64,000 nt of DNA from Curtobacterium sp. MCBD17_032 (GCF_003234855.1 NZ_QKTO01000004.1:62001-126000), one strand, 5' to 3'; positions 43,288-53,897 are shown, numbered from the stretch's first letter. A program made the numbers and translations. The notes: generated from the sequence alone by a model not told the origin.

Positions 43288-44450
43288 GGGAGGCTCCGCT
43301 CGAGCAGGTCGACGGTGGTCACGTCCGGTGCGGTCACGCCGAACGCGCGGGCACGCAGCATGGTGCGCTCGGCCCAGGCCTGGTGCGGCTTCATCTCGTT
43401 CATCTTGTTGCCGTACTTCGACGCAGCGACCCCGCCCGTGGCGTTCGCGAGCACGTCCGACGCGTCCGAGAACTCCTCGTCGCTCACCACGGACATCGCG
43501 TGCACGAGCGGGACGTGGCGCGGGTGGATGACGGTCTTGCCGGTGAGGCCGTTCGCCCGGTCGAGGGTGACCTCGCGGAGGAGCCCGTCGAACCCCTCGA
43601 GGAGCAGCTGCCGACGGAGCGCCAGGTCCCCGGCCTCCTGGAACGGCGACGCCCGGAGCTGGGTGCGGAACACGCGGTCGGAGTCCGGGTAGTGCTCCCA
43701 CACCGGACCGGCGACGACGAACCCGTCGCGGGCACGGCCGAGGACGTTCACCACGTCGCCGATCACCGACGCGAGGACCTGCACGTCGTAGACGGTCAGG
43801 TGCGATGGGCGCCGGAGCCCGTACACGCTGGACAGGTCGGTGGCGCCGATGCGCACCGCGAGCACGTCCCGGCGTCGTGCGAGCAGCAGGTCGTGCACGG
43901 CGGCCAGGGCATCGGTCCGGGACTCGCGGTGCATGATCGCCGGGGACTCCAGGATCGGCATGACGAGCAGCCGACGAGCGGACCCGCGGTCGACGTTCGC
44001 CGCGTCGAGCACGTCGAACCAGCGGGCACCGGCCCCGTCACCGTTCTCGAACTTCGGCAGGACGACACCGCTGAGCACGTCGAGGGCCCGGTCACCGAGA
44101 CGGTCGACGAGGCGGGCGAGGTGGTCGGGCGTCCGGACGCGGAGGAACAGCTGCGGCAACGTGGCTGGGTCGGCGTCCTCGGTCAGGGCGCGCAGTGCTG
44201 CTTCGACGTTCGCCTCGGCACGCGGCAGGTCGTCGTCCCCGACGGAGTCCTCGAGGCACAGCACGATCGAGCCGGCACCGAGCTCGGTCTGCCTGCGGAC
44301 GTCGCGGACGAGGTCGGGGCGGATCCCCGGCGTGTACAGCGTCGCTCCGAGGGCCACCGCGCGGAGGTCCTGGTCGCTGTCCCGGGTGACGTCCTCGGGC
44401 GGGCGGAGGAACAGCTGTTCCTGGTCGGGGATGGCGGCGAAGTGGCGCAC
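43284..44450 (-). CDS. HpcH/HpaI aldolase/citrate lyase-like protein of the ter operon
   Basis: 388-aa TIM-barrel C-C lyase of the citrate lyase beta/HpcH superfamily. Seen: TLYTPGIRPDL, IVLCLEDSVGDDDL (metal-ligand Asp/Glu region), VLPKFENGDG, MPILESPAIM and GKTVIHPRHVPLVHAM. Such proteins recur in ter operons beside the PRTase proteins and probably build or cleave a carbon unit of the metabolite. GTG start 4 nt after the preceding stop; GTGA overlap with the fusion gene. Confidence 0.86.
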   Translation of the reverse strand: MRHFAAIPDQEQLFLRPPEDVTRDSDQDLRAVALGATLYTPGIRPDLVRDVRRQTELGAGSIVLCLEDSVGDDDLPRAEANVEAALRALTEDADPATLPQLFLRVRTPDHLARLVDRLGDRALDVLSGVVLPKFENGDGAGARWFDVLDAANVDRGSARRLLVMPILESPAIMHRESRTDALAAVHDLLLARRRDVLAVRIGATDLSSVYGLRRPSHLTVYDVQVLASVIGDVVNVLGRARDGFVVAGPVWEHYPDSDRVFRTQLRASPFQEAGDLALRRQLLLEGFDGLLREVTLDRANGLTGKTVIHPRHVPLVHAMSVVSDEEFSDASDVLANATGGVAASKYGNKMNEMKPHQAWAERTMLRARAFGVTAPDVTTVDLLERSLP

Positions 44451-44453
44451 GGG

Positions 44454-45454
<1,001 letters not shown>

Positions 45455-45458
<4 letters not shown>

Positions 45459-46015
45459 CGCGCGCGGCCGATGCCGTGGTCGGTGCGCAGCCCCGTCAGG
45501 CCGGTCGTGTAGCCCTGCCCGACGGCGCGGAACTTCCACTCCGACCGGTGCCGGTACAGCTCGCCGAGGATGACCGCGTCGATCATGTGGTTGCGCTCGG
45601 ACGGCAGCGGGAAGACGACGAGCTCTCGCCCGTCCGGAGCACACACGCGGACGGACATCGAGCGGACCGAGCCGAGGTCCTTCGGCGACCGCGGGTCGGG
45701 GTCCAGGTAGACCGCGAACACGATCTTGTCGACGGTGTCCGGTACCGACGCGAGGTCGACGTCGATCTCCTCCTGGTCGGACTCGTCCAGGTACCGCACG
45801 GAGGCGTCCGCGTTCTCGAGCTGGTTGAAGAACACCAGGTCGTCGTCCGAGAGCACCTTCCCGTCCGGCCCGCACACGATGGCGACCGGGACGAGCTCGG
45901 CGGACGGACCGCGGCTCGCGATCTGGTCCCACGAGATGCCGACGACCACGGCCGTGAGCCCGGGGTTCTCCGCGGTGACGGCCGCGTTCGCTCCCGGGAC
46001 GAGCCGACCGGTCAC
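45455..46015 (-). CDS. Diverged TerD-family protein
   Basis: 186 aa with the TerD fold: GISWDQ, DDLVFFNQLENAD, IDVDLASVPDTVDKIVFAVYLD, and the C-terminal [20 protein letters not shown]. It lacks the N-terminal LSLSKG and, at the place where canonical TerD has GDNxTGxGxGDDE, reads YLDESDQEEI, so the usual Ca2+ ligand set is incomplete. GTG start overlapping the preceding stop (GTGA). Confidence 0.85.
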
Positions 46016-46581
46016 GAGTCCGCTCCGCGGAGACGCAGACCCTCGTCGCCGTCGCCGAGGCGGTCCCGCAGGAAGCGGCCGTGCGAGGAGAGCTCGGCGA
46101 TGGCCCCGCTCCTGATCTGTTCGTGCATGTCCTCCACCGTCTCCGCGACGACGTCGAGTTGGCCGGCGAGGGTCGCCGTGGCGGTGCTGTCCGGAGTGCG
46201 GTCCGACGGGGGCAGGGACCGGTACGTCCGGACGGGCGTGGGCAGGTAGTCGTCGACGATCGCCTGGAACAGGTAGCGCTGCTCGGTTGACGCACCGCGC
46301 GCGATCACGGTCCCGGCGGCCTCGCGGAGGAGGTCCTCGACGTGCCGCACCCGCGAGGAGACGACCGTGGGGAGCTCGGCACCCGCCGCGCGGACGAAGG
46401 CCCGGAGGTCGTCGAGACCGGCCGCGGCGGTCGCGTCGTCGGCGGCTCCGCCACCGCCGCGGACGTCGATGCGCGCCGCCGCGGCAGCCGCGGCAGACGC
46501 GGGCGTCTCGGCGTCCGGGGCGGTGACACGGCGGTCCTGGTCGTCGTCGCGGCCGAACAGTGCGCGGAATCGATCACGCAC
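46012..46581 (-). CDS. TelA-linked protein, possibly XpaC-like
   Basis: 189 aa. An Ala-rich spacer (residues 28-55) leads to an all-helical domain: VRHVEDLLREAAGTVI, YLFQAIVDDYLPTPVRTYRSL and LAGQLDVVAETVEDMHEQI. The helical layout and position next to telA resemble XpaC-type partners, which pair with TelA in Firmicutes; this is a weak resemblance, not a firm match. GTG start, 18 nt after the telA stop. Confidence 0.6.
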   Translation of the reverse strand: MRDRFRALFGRDDDQDRRVTAPDAETPASAAAAAAARIDVRGGGGAADDATAAAGLDDLRAFVRAAGAELPTVVSSRVRHVEDLLREAAGTVIARGASTEQRYLFQAIVDDYLPTPVRTYRSLPPSDRTPDSTATATLAGQLDVVAETVEDMHEQIRSGAIAELSSHGRFLRDRLGDGDEGLRLRGADS

Positions 46582-46599
46582 GGGCGTCGACCGCGGTCG

Positions 46600-47820
46600 T
46601 CATCGTGTGACCGATCGCTGGTCGTCCTCACCCTGACGGGCACGCTCCAGGTACGGCTTCGCACGCTGGATGCCCGACTCGAGCGCCGAGACGGTCGACG
46701 ACATGTTCTGCGCGGCCTGCGAGCGGAACGAGTCGATCGCGTCCATCGTCTGGAACACGTTGTCGAACGCCTTTTGCAGCGTCTCGACGCTCACACCGGA
46801 GTTCGTCGCCTGCTCGTGGATCCGCGTGGTCTGGTCACGGAGCATCTCGCTCGTCTGCAGGATCATCGCGTTCGTGGTGTTGTTCACCGCGTCGATCTGG
46901 TCGAGGACCATCTTCTGGTTCGCCAGGGCCTGCGCCACGACGACGGCCGTGCGGAGCGCCGCGATGGTCGTGGTGCGGGCGCGCTCGACGCCCTTGATGA
47001 GCTCCGTGTTGTTCTTCCGCACGAGGTCCATCGCCAGGTACCCCTGCACGGAGACGGCGAGCTGCGTCAGGATGTCCTGGTGCCGCTGGCGCACGGGGAA
47101 CAGCACGTCCGACTCGAGCTTCTGCGCCTCCTCCACCCGACCGCCGTTGCGGAGGGTCTCGATCTTCGACACGGTGGCCGCGTCGAGCGCCTTCGCGAAC
47201 ACGGCGTACTCGCTCAGCTGCTGCATGGTCTCCCACAGCTGGACCTTCTCGTCCGCGAGCGTCGCGTTGTCCTTCCGGAGCTCGTCCTGCCCCGCCATGA
47301 GCGACTTGATGATCTTGTCGAGCTGGGTCTGCGCCGACTCGTAGCGCTGGAAGTACTTCGCCAGCTTGTTGCCGCCGGGGATCATGCCGAGGATCTTCCG
47401 GCCCGTGCTGAGGTCGGCCTGGTTCGGTGTGAGGTCCTCCACCGTGGAGCGGAGGTCCCCGAGGGTCGCCGCGACCTTCACCTGGGCGCCGTCGCCGGTG
47501 CGCTTGGCACCCGCCACCGACGACTGCGACCGCTCGAGCATCCGGGACGAGAAGCCGCCCGACCGCGCGATCTCCGAGCTCGCGATGGCGTTGATGCCGT
47601 CCACCTTCTCGGTGAACGCCGGCGACCGGGGGTCGAGGCCGGCGACCTCGTCCACGAACTCGCGGGCCTGCGCCGCGATCTGCGCCTGCCGACCGGCGTC
47701 CACCGGCACCATCCCGGGGGCGTCGTCCGGCTCGACCACCTCGGCGGCGTCGGCAGCGCGGAGGACGAGTGCGTCCTGGGACGGGTCGGTGGGCTCCGGC
47801 GGAGCGAGCGGTCCGGGCAT
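46600..47820 (-). CDS. telA: Toxic anion resistance protein TelA
   Basis: 406 aa, TelA/KlaA family, mostly coiled coil with no membrane segment. Recognised from ILGMIPGGNKLAKYFQRYES, LDKIIKSLMAGQDELRKDNA, FPVRQRHQDILTQLAVSVQ and MVLDQIDAVNNTTNAMI. Linked to tellurite and other envelope stresses in several bacteria; the mechanism is unresolved. ATG start, 53 nt after the terD stop. Confidence 0.93.
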   Translation of the reverse strand: MPGPLAPPEPTDPSQDALVLRAADAAEVVEPDDAPGMVPVDAGRQAQIAAQAREFVDEVAGLDPRSPAFTEKVDGINAIASSEIARSGGFSSRMLERSQSSVAGAKRTGDGAQVKVAATLGDLRSTVEDLTPNQADLSTGRKILGMIPGGNKLAKYFQRYESAQTQLDKIIKSLMAGQDELRKDNATLADEKVQLWETMQQLSEYAVFAKALDAATVSKIETLRNGGRVEEAQKLESDVLFPVRQRHQDILTQLAVSVQGYLAMDLVRKNNTELIKGVERARTTTIAALRTAVVVAQALANQKMVLDQIDAVNNTTNAMILQTSEMLRDQTTRIHEQATNSGVSVETLQKAFDNVFQTMDAIDSFRSQAAQNMSSTVSALESGIQRAKPYLERARQGEDDQRSVTR

Positions 47821-47872
47821 CGGTGGTCTCCTGTGACGTGGTGGGTGCGGGTGCTGCTGGGCGTTGGTCGGG

Positions 47873-48451
47873 TCAGCTGAGGTTGACGCCGAAGTCGGTC
47901 GCCACGCCGGCGAGGCCGGACTGGTAGCCCTGGCCGACCGCGCGGAACTTCCACTCGGGACCGTTGCGGTAGATCTCCGAGAAGATCATCGCGGTCTCGG
48001 GGGCGGCGTCCTCGGACAGGTCGAAGCGCACGATCTCGGTGCCGTCCTGGTCGAGCACGCGGGAGTACGCGCTGCGCACCTGCCCGAAGTTCTGCCGACG
48101 GGCTTCGCCCTGGTCGATCGAGACCACGACGACGACACGGTCGACGTCGGCCGGCAGGCTCTGCAGGTCGATCGCGATCTGCTCGTCGTCGCCGTCGCCC
48201 TGACCGGTGCGGTTGTCGCCCTTGTGCTCGACGGACCCGTCGGCGCTGCGGGGCTGGTTGTAGAAGATGAAGTCGGCGTCCGAGCGCACCTTGCCGTCGG
48301 CGCCGACGAGCAGTGCCGAGGCGTCGAGGTCGAAGGCCTCCCCGGCGGTCGTGCGCGGGTCCCAGCCGAGGCCGACGGTGGCCACGGTGAGCCCGGGGCT
48401 CGTCTTCGTGAGGGAGAGGTTGCCGCCCTTGCTGAGGGAGAGTCCGGCCAT
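47873..48451 (-). CDS. terD: TerD family protein (third copy)
   Basis: 192 aa. Canonical TerD features: [49 protein letters not shown], the Ca2+-binding [15 protein letters not shown], and C-terminal [17 protein letters not shown] before the ATG at 48451. Closest to the terD at 48481, so the two are a recent tandem duplication. Probably cytosolic, acting with the TerC-like membrane protein. Confidence 0.95.
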   Translation of the reverse strand: MAGLSLSKGGNLSLTKTSPGLTVATVGLGWDPRTTAGEAFDLDASALLVGADGKVRSDADFIFYNQPRSADGSVEHKGDNRTGQGDGDDEQIAIDLQSLPADVDRVVVVVSIDQGEARRQNFGQVRSAYSRVLDQDGTEIVRFDLSEDAAPETAMIFSEIYRNGPEWKFRAVGQGYQSGLAGVATDFGVNLS

Positions 48452-48480
48452 GATCGGTCCTTTCGGGTTGGGGGAGTGTG

Positions 48481-49062
48481 TCAGTCGAGCACGACGCCGT
48501 AGTCGGTCGCGACACCGCGGAGTCCGGTGGCGTAGCCCTGACCGACGGCGCGGAACTTCCACTCGCCGTCGTACCGGTAGATCTCGGCGAAGATCATGCC
48601 GGTCTCCGATGCCGCGTCCTCGGTGAGGTCGAAGCGGACGACCTCGTTGCCGGTCTCGTCGTTGACGACCCGGCAGAACGCACCGCGGACCTGACCGAAG
48701 TTCTGGTGCCGGGCGTCGGCCTGGTCGATCGTGACGACGATGACCACGCGGACGACGTCGGCCGCGACGAGGTCGAGGTCGATGAGGATCTGTTCGTCGT
48801 CCCCGTCGCCGTCACCGGTGCGGTTGTCGCCCTGGTGCACGACGGAGCCGTCCACCGACTGCAGCTGGTTGTAGAAGATGAAGTCGTCGTTCGACCGCAC
48901 CTTGCCGGACGCGCCGACCAACAGGGCCGAAGCGTCGAGGTCGAACTGCTCCCCGGCGGTGGTGCGCGGGTCCCAACCGAGACCGATCATCGCCCGACGC
49001 AGGCCCGGGTCGGTCTTGGTCAGCGAGAGGTTGTTGCCCTTCGAGAGCGAGAGGGTCGCCAT
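48481..49062 (-). CDS. terD: TerD family protein (second copy)
   Basis: 193 aa with [39 protein letters not shown], Ca2+ motif [15 protein letters not shown] and [11 protein letters not shown]. It shares most positions with the downstream terD. ATG with GAAGGACGACCG upstream; 29 nt separate it from the next copy. Confidence 0.95.
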   Translation of the reverse strand: MATLSLSKGNNLSLTKTDPGLRRAMIGLGWDPRTTAGEQFDLDASALLVGASGKVRSNDDFIFYNQLQSVDGSVVHQGDNRTGDGDGDDEQILIDLDLVAADVVRVVIVVTIDQADARHQNFGQVRGAFCRVVNDETGNEVVRFDLTEDAASETGMIFAEIYRYDGEWKFRAVGQGYATGLRGVATDYGVVLD

Positions 49063-49108
49063 CGGTCGTCCTTCCGTCAGTGCGCTGCTACCGGTGCACG
49101 GTCGCGGG

Positions 49109-49693
49109 TCAGAGTGCAGCCGCTGCCGGACCGACGAGGTCCTGCACGGTGCGGCCGTCCGCCCGCTCACCGATGGCGGTGAAGCTCCATCCTGCTCCCG
49201 TCCGCGACACCTTCGCCATGACCATGGCAGTGTGCTGCCCGGAGTCGGTGAGCTGGTAGCGCGCGACCTCGGGCGCGCCGGCCGTCGAGTCGTCGACCAC
49301 CCGGCAGAAGGCGTTCTGCACGTTGTCGAACGTCTGGCGGCTGTAGCTGCTGATGACGAAGACGATCTGCTGGACGGCGCCGTGCACCGCGCTGAGGTCG
49401 ATGCGGATGACCTCGTCGTCGCCGTCGCCGTCACCGGTCAGGTTGTCGCCGGTGTGCTGCGCCGAGCCGTCCTTGCTCCGGAGCTGGTTGAACCAGACGT
49501 AGTCCACCGGCTGGCCGTCAGCCCCGAAGAAGACCGCGGAGGCGTCGAGGTCGACCTCGGCCGCCTTGCGGCCGAACAGCCCGCGCTTCGTCGTGACGGC
49601 GTCCCACCCGAGTCCGAGCCGGACGCGGGTGAGTGCACTCCCGTCGTTCTTCGTGAGCGAGAGCGCTTGGCCCTTCTGGAGGCTGAGACCCAT
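49109..49693 (-). CDS. TerD family protein, TerZ-like (first copy)
   Basis: 194 aa. N-terminal LSLQKGQALSLTK, then KRGLFGRKAAEVDLDASA, an insertion resembling TerZ rather than TerD. VWFNQLRSKDGS and the Ca2+ motif [15 protein letters not shown] are intact; the C-terminus diverges (WSFTAIGERADGR). ATG start behind GAAGGGTTCACCGCC. First of three tandem Ter proteins. Confidence 0.92.
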   Translation of the reverse strand: MGLSLQKGQALSLTKNDGSALTRVRLGLGWDAVTTKRGLFGRKAAEVDLDASAVFFGADGQPVDYVWFNQLRSKDGSAQHTGDNLTGDGDGDDEVIRIDLSAVHGAVQQIVFVISSYSRQTFDNVQNAFCRVVDDSTAGAPEVARYQLTDSGQHTAMVMAKVSRTGAGWSFTAIGERADGRTVQDLVGPAAAAL

Positions 49694-49741
49694 GGCGGTG
49701 AACCCTTCGTCGTGGTTGCGGTGGTGCGGTCTGTCCCGGTG

Positions 49742-50890
49742 TCAGGACGCGACGGTGACGTGCTGGTCGGCGGGCTGGTGCTCGCCGGACTTGTGCTTGT
49801 TGCGCACCACCGAGGAGATGAACGCGGCGATGATGAAGACGACGCCGATGAGGCCGGTGACGACCTCGTTCACCTCGGTGGTGATGGTGACGAGCAGGAT
49901 CGCCGCGAGCGCACCGATCGCCCAGTGCGCACCGTGGTCGAGGTACTCGAACTCGTCCAGCGTGCCCTGTCGGACCAGGAAGACGGTGAGAGAGCGGACG
50001 AACAGGGCACCGATGAGGCCGAGGCCGAGCGCGATGATGATCGGGTCGGCCGTGATCGCGAAGGCTCCGATGACGCCGTCGAACGAGAACGACGCGTCGA
50101 TGACCTCGAGGTACAGGAACAGCAGGAACGCGGCCTTGCCCGCGACGGTGCCGATCTTGCGCTTGCCGCTGATCCGGTTCGCCTCGGCCACCATCTCGCC
50201 GGTGGTCTCGAAGGAGTTGCCGTCGTCTTCCGGGTCGTCGACGTCGAACAACCCGCCCAGGCCGGTCACGAGGAAGTAGGTGACGAGGCCGGCGATCCCG
50301 GACACGAGGACGATCGCCTGGTGGTCGCCGGCGGTGGTCCCCGCGACCGCGAGGACGGCGAGGGCCACGATGACGTTGACCATCGGGAGCTTGCCGATGA
50401 ACAGCAGCGGCGCCTCGAGCCACTTGAGCCACAGGATCTCGCGCTCCTCGAACATGAAGTCGAGGAAGATCATCAGCAGGAACATGCCGCCGAAGGCCGC
50501 GATCTGCGGGTGTGCCTCGTGCAGCAGGTACGCGTACGTACCGGGCTCGTCGATCGGGCCCTTCTCCAGCGCGAGCTGGACGGCCTCGACCGGGTTGAGC
50601 GACGCCGTGACGCCGACGATGAGGAGCGGGAAGAGCACGCGCATGCCGAACACGGCGATGATGATGCCCACGGTCAGGAACATCTTCTGCCAGAACGGGT
50701 TCATCCGCTCGAGGATGCGGGCGTTGACGACCGCGTTGTCGAAGCTGAGGCTGATCTCGAGCACGCCGAGGATCGCGGTGATGATGACCGCGCTCCACCC
50801 GCCGTACACGAGCGCCACGGCCAGGGCGATCACGGTGATGGCCAGGGACCACCCGAAGGTCTTCAGGAACACGTGCGCGGATCTCCCCAT
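49742..50890 (-). CDS. DUF475/TerC-like integral membrane protein
   Basis: 382 aa with about eight to nine helices. Recognised from LKTFGWSLAITVIALAVALVYGGW, LEISLSFDNAVVNARILERM and EVIDASFSFDGVIGAFAIT; the SFDN and SFDG acidic motifs within helices are those of the TerC superfamily (DUF475 branch). In ter systems this protein anchors TerD proteins at the membrane and may handle metal ions. The ATG at 50890 matches the family N-terminus; an in-frame GTG at 50923 is the alternative. It sits 48 nt below the exonuclease stop, which overlaps a TAGCAT that could be an internal -10 box. Confidence 0.9.
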   Translation of the reverse strand: MGRSAHVFLKTFGWSLAITVIALAVALVYGGWSAVIITAILGVLEISLSFDNAVVNARILERMNPFWQKMFLTVGIIIAVFGMRVLFPLLIVGVTASLNPVEAVQLALEKGPIDEPGTYAYLLHEAHPQIAAFGGMFLLMIFLDFMFEEREILWLKWLEAPLLFIGKLPMVNVIVALAVLAVAGTTAGDHQAIVLVSGIAGLVTYFLVTGLGGLFDVDDPEDDGNSFETTGEMVAEANRISGKRKIGTVAGKAAFLLFLYLEVIDASFSFDGVIGAFAITADPIIIALGLGLIGALFVRSLTVFLVRQGTLDEFEYLDHGAHWAIGALAAILLVTITTEVNEVVTGLIGVVFIIAAFISSVVRNKHKSGEHQPADQHVTVAS

Positions 50891-50938
50891 GGTGCGTCGT
50901 GAGGGGACGGCACGGTCGAGCACGCCCCGTTCGGAATG

Positions 50939-51697
50939 CTACATGCCCGGGGCAGAGTGGCGGCGGGGCCAGCGGCCGTCGGCGGTGAACGTCGGGTCCC
51001 GCTTCGCCCGCATGTACTCCTGGAACGAGGTCGCCTGCTCCGAGCACCAGACGACCTGCTTGCGGTGGAGCTCCTCCGCGCTGATCGCGAGGTCGTCGGG
51101 GTACTTCGCGGCGATCGCCTGCGCCACCCGTCCGGCCGCGATGGCGTCCGCACCGGCGTCGTGGGCGTCGTCGAGTCGGACGCCGTAGCACGCCGAGGCG
51201 GCCTCGAGCGTGCGCTTGCCCTTGCGGTAGGTGTCGAGGGCCTTGTCCATCACGAGCGGATCGACGACGTTCCCGATCACGGGCGAGGCGATGCCGTGCC
51301 GCTTGGCCTCCCGGTCGAGGACGGTGAGGTCGTAGGGGGCGTTGTAGATGACCAGGGGGATCCCGCGGGCGAACACGGCCTCGACCGCGGCGACGATCTC
51401 GGCCACGACCTCTCCGGCGGGGCGGCCTTCGGCGCGGGCGCGCTCGGTCGTGATGCCGTGCACCGCGGACGCCTGCTCCGGGATCGCCACACCGGGGTCG
51501 GCGAGCCACGCACCCTCGACGATGGAGCGACCCGTCATGTCGATGAGCCCGACGTGCGCGGTGACGATGCGTGCGGTCTCGACGTCGATGCCGGTCGTCT
51601 CGAGGTCGAAGACACCGAGCGCGTGCCACCAGGGTCGGGTCGTCAGGTCCTGCGGGGGCCGGGTCGACGGGTCGACGGCGGCAGCGGGGGAGGTCAC
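50939..51697 (-). CDS. 3'-5' exonuclease (DEDDh, DnaQ-like) leading the ter operon
   Basis: 252 aa. Exo I FDLETTGIDVETARIV, Exo II IYNAPYDLTVLDRE, Exo III DAHDAGADAIAAGRVAQ supply the acidic residues and catalytic His of DEDDh exonucleases. The C-terminal VVWCSEQATSFQEYMRAKR extension is not part of the core. Stand-alone, not a Pol III epsilon in context. GTG start predicted leaderless. It is first on the ter transcript, which fits reports that DNA-processing enzymes associate with ter systems. Confidence 0.88.
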   Translation of the reverse strand: MTSPAAAVDPSTRPPQDLTTRPWWHALGVFDLETTGIDVETARIVTAHVGLIDMTGRSIVEGAWLADPGVAIPEQASAVHGITTERARAEGRPAGEVVAEIVAAVEAVFARGIPLVIYNAPYDLTVLDREAKRHGIASPVIGNVVDPLVMDKALDTYRKGKRTLEAASACYGVRLDDAHDAGADAIAAGRVAQAIAAKYPDDLAISAEELHRKQVVWCSEQATSFQEYMRAKRDPTFTADGRWPRRHSAPGM

Positions 51698-51703
51698 GCG
51701 GCC

Positions 51704-51709
51704 AGGCTA
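51704..51709 (-). promoter_or_regulatory. -10 box (TAGCCT) for the ter operon
   Basis: Ends 6 nt before the exonuclease GTG. The only promoter-like element upstream of the operon; no palindromic operator is evident. Confidence 0.6.
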
Positions 51710-51755
51710 GCCAACCGCACCGACACGACCGGACCGCACGTGCCGCGGCCTTCCC

Positions 51756-51761
51756 TAGACT
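51756..51761 (+). promoter_or_regulatory. -10 box (TAGACT) for leaderless alpha/beta hydrolase
   Basis: Ends 7 nt before the ATG at 51769. Confidence 0.6.
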
Positions 51762-51768
51762 GGCGCCG

Positions 51769-52809
51769 ATGCAACCGCCCGTCCTGTCCCCGTACCAGTC
51801 GCTCCTGGCGGCGACGCCCGTCGTGCACCGTGCGGTCCAGGTCGACGGCCGGACGACGCACTACTGGGAGTACGGACCGGCAGTGGACGCGGCGGGCGGA
51901 TCCCCTCCGGCGACCGTGCTCGCCGTGCACGGCTTCCGCGGGGACCACCACGGCCTCGAGTCCGTCGCGGCCCAGCTCGTGGCCGGTCACCCGACGGGCG
52001 TGCGCGTCGTCGTGCCCGACCTGCCCGGCTTCGGCGCCTCCGACCCGCTGCCGACGGCGGACCTCCACGCCTACGTCGACTGGCTCGACGGCTTCCGGGC
52101 CGCGCTCGGGCTCGACCGTGACACCGTCGTCCTCGGGCACTCGTTCGGCTCGATCGTCGTCGCCGCCGCGGTCGCCGCCGGCCTCGACACCCGCCTGCTC
52201 GTCCTCGTCAACCCGATCGCCGCGCCGGCCCTGCAGGGTCCCCGAGCGATCGGCACCGCCGTCGCGATCGCGTACTACCGCCTCGGTGCCCGGCTGCCAC
52301 GCGCGCTCGGCCTCGCGTTGCTCCGCAACCGCGGCATCGTCCGGGCGATGAGCATCGCCATGCTGAAGTCCACCGACCCGACGGTCCGACGCTGGGTGCA
52401 CGACCAGCACGACCGCTACTTCTCCGCGTTCGCGAACCGGACCAGCGTCCTCGAGGCGTTCCGCACGTCCGTCACCTCCGACGTCTCGCAGTTCGCCGAC
52501 CGGATCCCGGTCCCGGTGCTCATGGTCGCCGCCGAACGCGACGACATCACGGCCGTGCCGGAGCAGCGCGCCCTCGCGTCGCGTCTCCGCGACGCCGAGC
52601 TCGTCGTCGTGCCGGGCGTCGGTCACCTCGTGCACTACGAGACGCCGGAGGCGGCCGCGTCGGCGGTCCTGCGCAGGATGCAGGAGCCCACCCCCGGCGC
52701 GCCGGGCCGAGGGAAGCGACGGAGCGTCCCGCGACGGGCACCCGCCCCCGAGGGCTCGTCGGGCCGTACCGCGGGTCGTCCCCCGCGCACGGGTGGGGAG
52801 CCGTCGTGA
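51769..52809 (+). CDS. Alpha/beta hydrolase
   Basis: 346 aa. Oxyanion segment AVHGFRGDHHG, nucleophile elbow GHSFGS (Ser), acid in AAERDDIT and His in GVGHLVHYE give a full catalytic triad. The last 45 residues are a basic, disordered-looking tail. The substrate is unknown; esterases, lipases and haloperoxidase-like enzymes share this pattern. The stop overlaps the GTG of the glycosyltransferase (GTGA), so the two are co-expressed. Confidence 0.88.
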   Translation: MQPPVLSPYQSLLAATPVVHRAVQVDGRTTHYWEYGPAVDAAGGSPPATVLAVHGFRGDHHGLESVAAQLVAGHPTGVRVVVPDLPGFGASDPLPTADLHAYVDWLDGFRAALGLDRDTVVLGHSFGSIVVAAAVAAGLDTRLLVLVNPIAAPALQGPRAIGTAVAIAYYRLGARLPRALGLALLRNRGIVRAMSIAMLKSTDPTVRRWVHDQHDRYFSAFANRTSVLEAFRTSVTSDVSQFADRIPVPVLMVAAERDDITAVPEQRALASRLRDAELVVVPGVGHLVHYETPEAAASAVLRRMQEPTPGAPGRGKRRSVPRRAPAPEGSSGRTAGRPPRTGGEPS

Positions 52810-53897
52810 CGCGCCTGCGCATCGGCATCGACTGCCGCTACGTCCGGATCGGTCGCCACGACGGCATCAGCCGGTTCACGGCGGGCGTCGTCGCGCACCT
52901 GCCGGACCGACACGACCACGTCCTGCTCGTGTCCGACGAACGCCAGCTCGCGTCGCTCCCCGCGGGGCTGCCCTGGGAGCGCATCCCGGCACCGACCGAG
53001 CCGGGCGAGCCCCTCGTCGCCCGGCACGTGAACCGGCTCGGCCTCGACGCCGTCTTCTCGCCCATGCAGACGATGGGGTCACGCGGTCGGCGGTACGCGC
53101 TCGTCCTCACCCTGCACGACCTCATCTACTACCGGAACCGCACGCCGCCGCGGGAGTTCGCCTGGCCGTTGCGGCTCGGTTGGCGCGCGTTCCACCTGGC
53201 CTGGTGGCCGCAGCGCCTCCTGCTGAACGGCGCCGACGGCGTGGTGACGGTCTCCGAGACCACCGCGGGGCTCATCGCCGAGCACCGCCTCACGCGTCGT
53301 CCGGTGACCGTCGCGGTCAACGCGGCCGACCCGGTCACACGGCGACCAGAGGGCGGCGCGCGCGAGAAGTCGCTCGTGTACATGGGCTCGTTCATGCCGT
53401 ACAAGAACGTCGAGACGCTCGCCGCGGCGCTGCCCCTGCTCGGACCGGACTGGACGCTGCACTGCATGTCCCGCGTGACCGCGGCCGACCGTGCGCGGTT
53501 GCAGCGGCTCGCCCCGACCGGCGCGCTCGTCTTCCACGACGGTGCGTCCGACGACGAGTACCTCGCCGTGCTCCGCTCCGCCACGGCGCTCGCGAGCGCC
53601 TCCCTCGACGAGGGGTTCGGCATCCCGCTCGTCGAGGCGATGGGTGTGGGGACGCCGGTCGTGGTCAGCGACATCCCGATCTTCCGGGAGATCGGCGGCG
53701 ACGCGGCCGAGTACTTCGACCCGTCGTCACCGTCGGCCGTCGCGGCCGCCGTCCGCCGTCTGGAGGCCCGCTGGGACGCCGCCTCGTCGGCCTCCGTCGT
53801 GCAGGCGGCACGGTTCCGCTGGCAGGACTCCGCCGAGCGCGTCACGCAGGCGGTCGAGCGGGCCGTTGCCGACCGGGCGGCAGGCCGCCGGAGCTGA
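52806..53897 (+). CDS. Glycosyltransferase (GT4, GT-B fold)
   Basis: 363 aa. N-terminal IGIDCRYVRIGRHDGISRF (acceptor side), donor-site YMGSFMPYKNVETLA, and the EGFGIPLVEAMGVGTPVV motif with both conserved Glu. Resembles mannosyltransferase-like GT4 enzymes; donor and acceptor cannot be assigned. No signal peptide. Coupled to the upstream hydrolase. Confidence 0.88.
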   Translation: MTRLRIGIDCRYVRIGRHDGISRFTAGVVAHLPDRHDHVLLVSDERQLASLPAGLPWERIPAPTEPGEPLVARHVNRLGLDAVFSPMQTMGSRGRRYALVLTLHDLIYYRNRTPPREFAWPLRLGWRAFHLAWWPQRLLLNGADGVVTVSETTAGLIAEHRLTRRPVTVAVNAADPVTRRPEGGAREKSLVYMGSFMPYKNVETLAAALPLLGPDWTLHCMSRVTAADRARLQRLAPTGALVFHDGASDDEYLAVLRSATALASASLDEGFGIPLVEAMGVGTPVVVSDIPIFREIGGDAAEYFDPSSPSAVAAAVRRLEARWDAASSASVVQAARFRWQDSAERVTQAVERAVADRAAGRRS

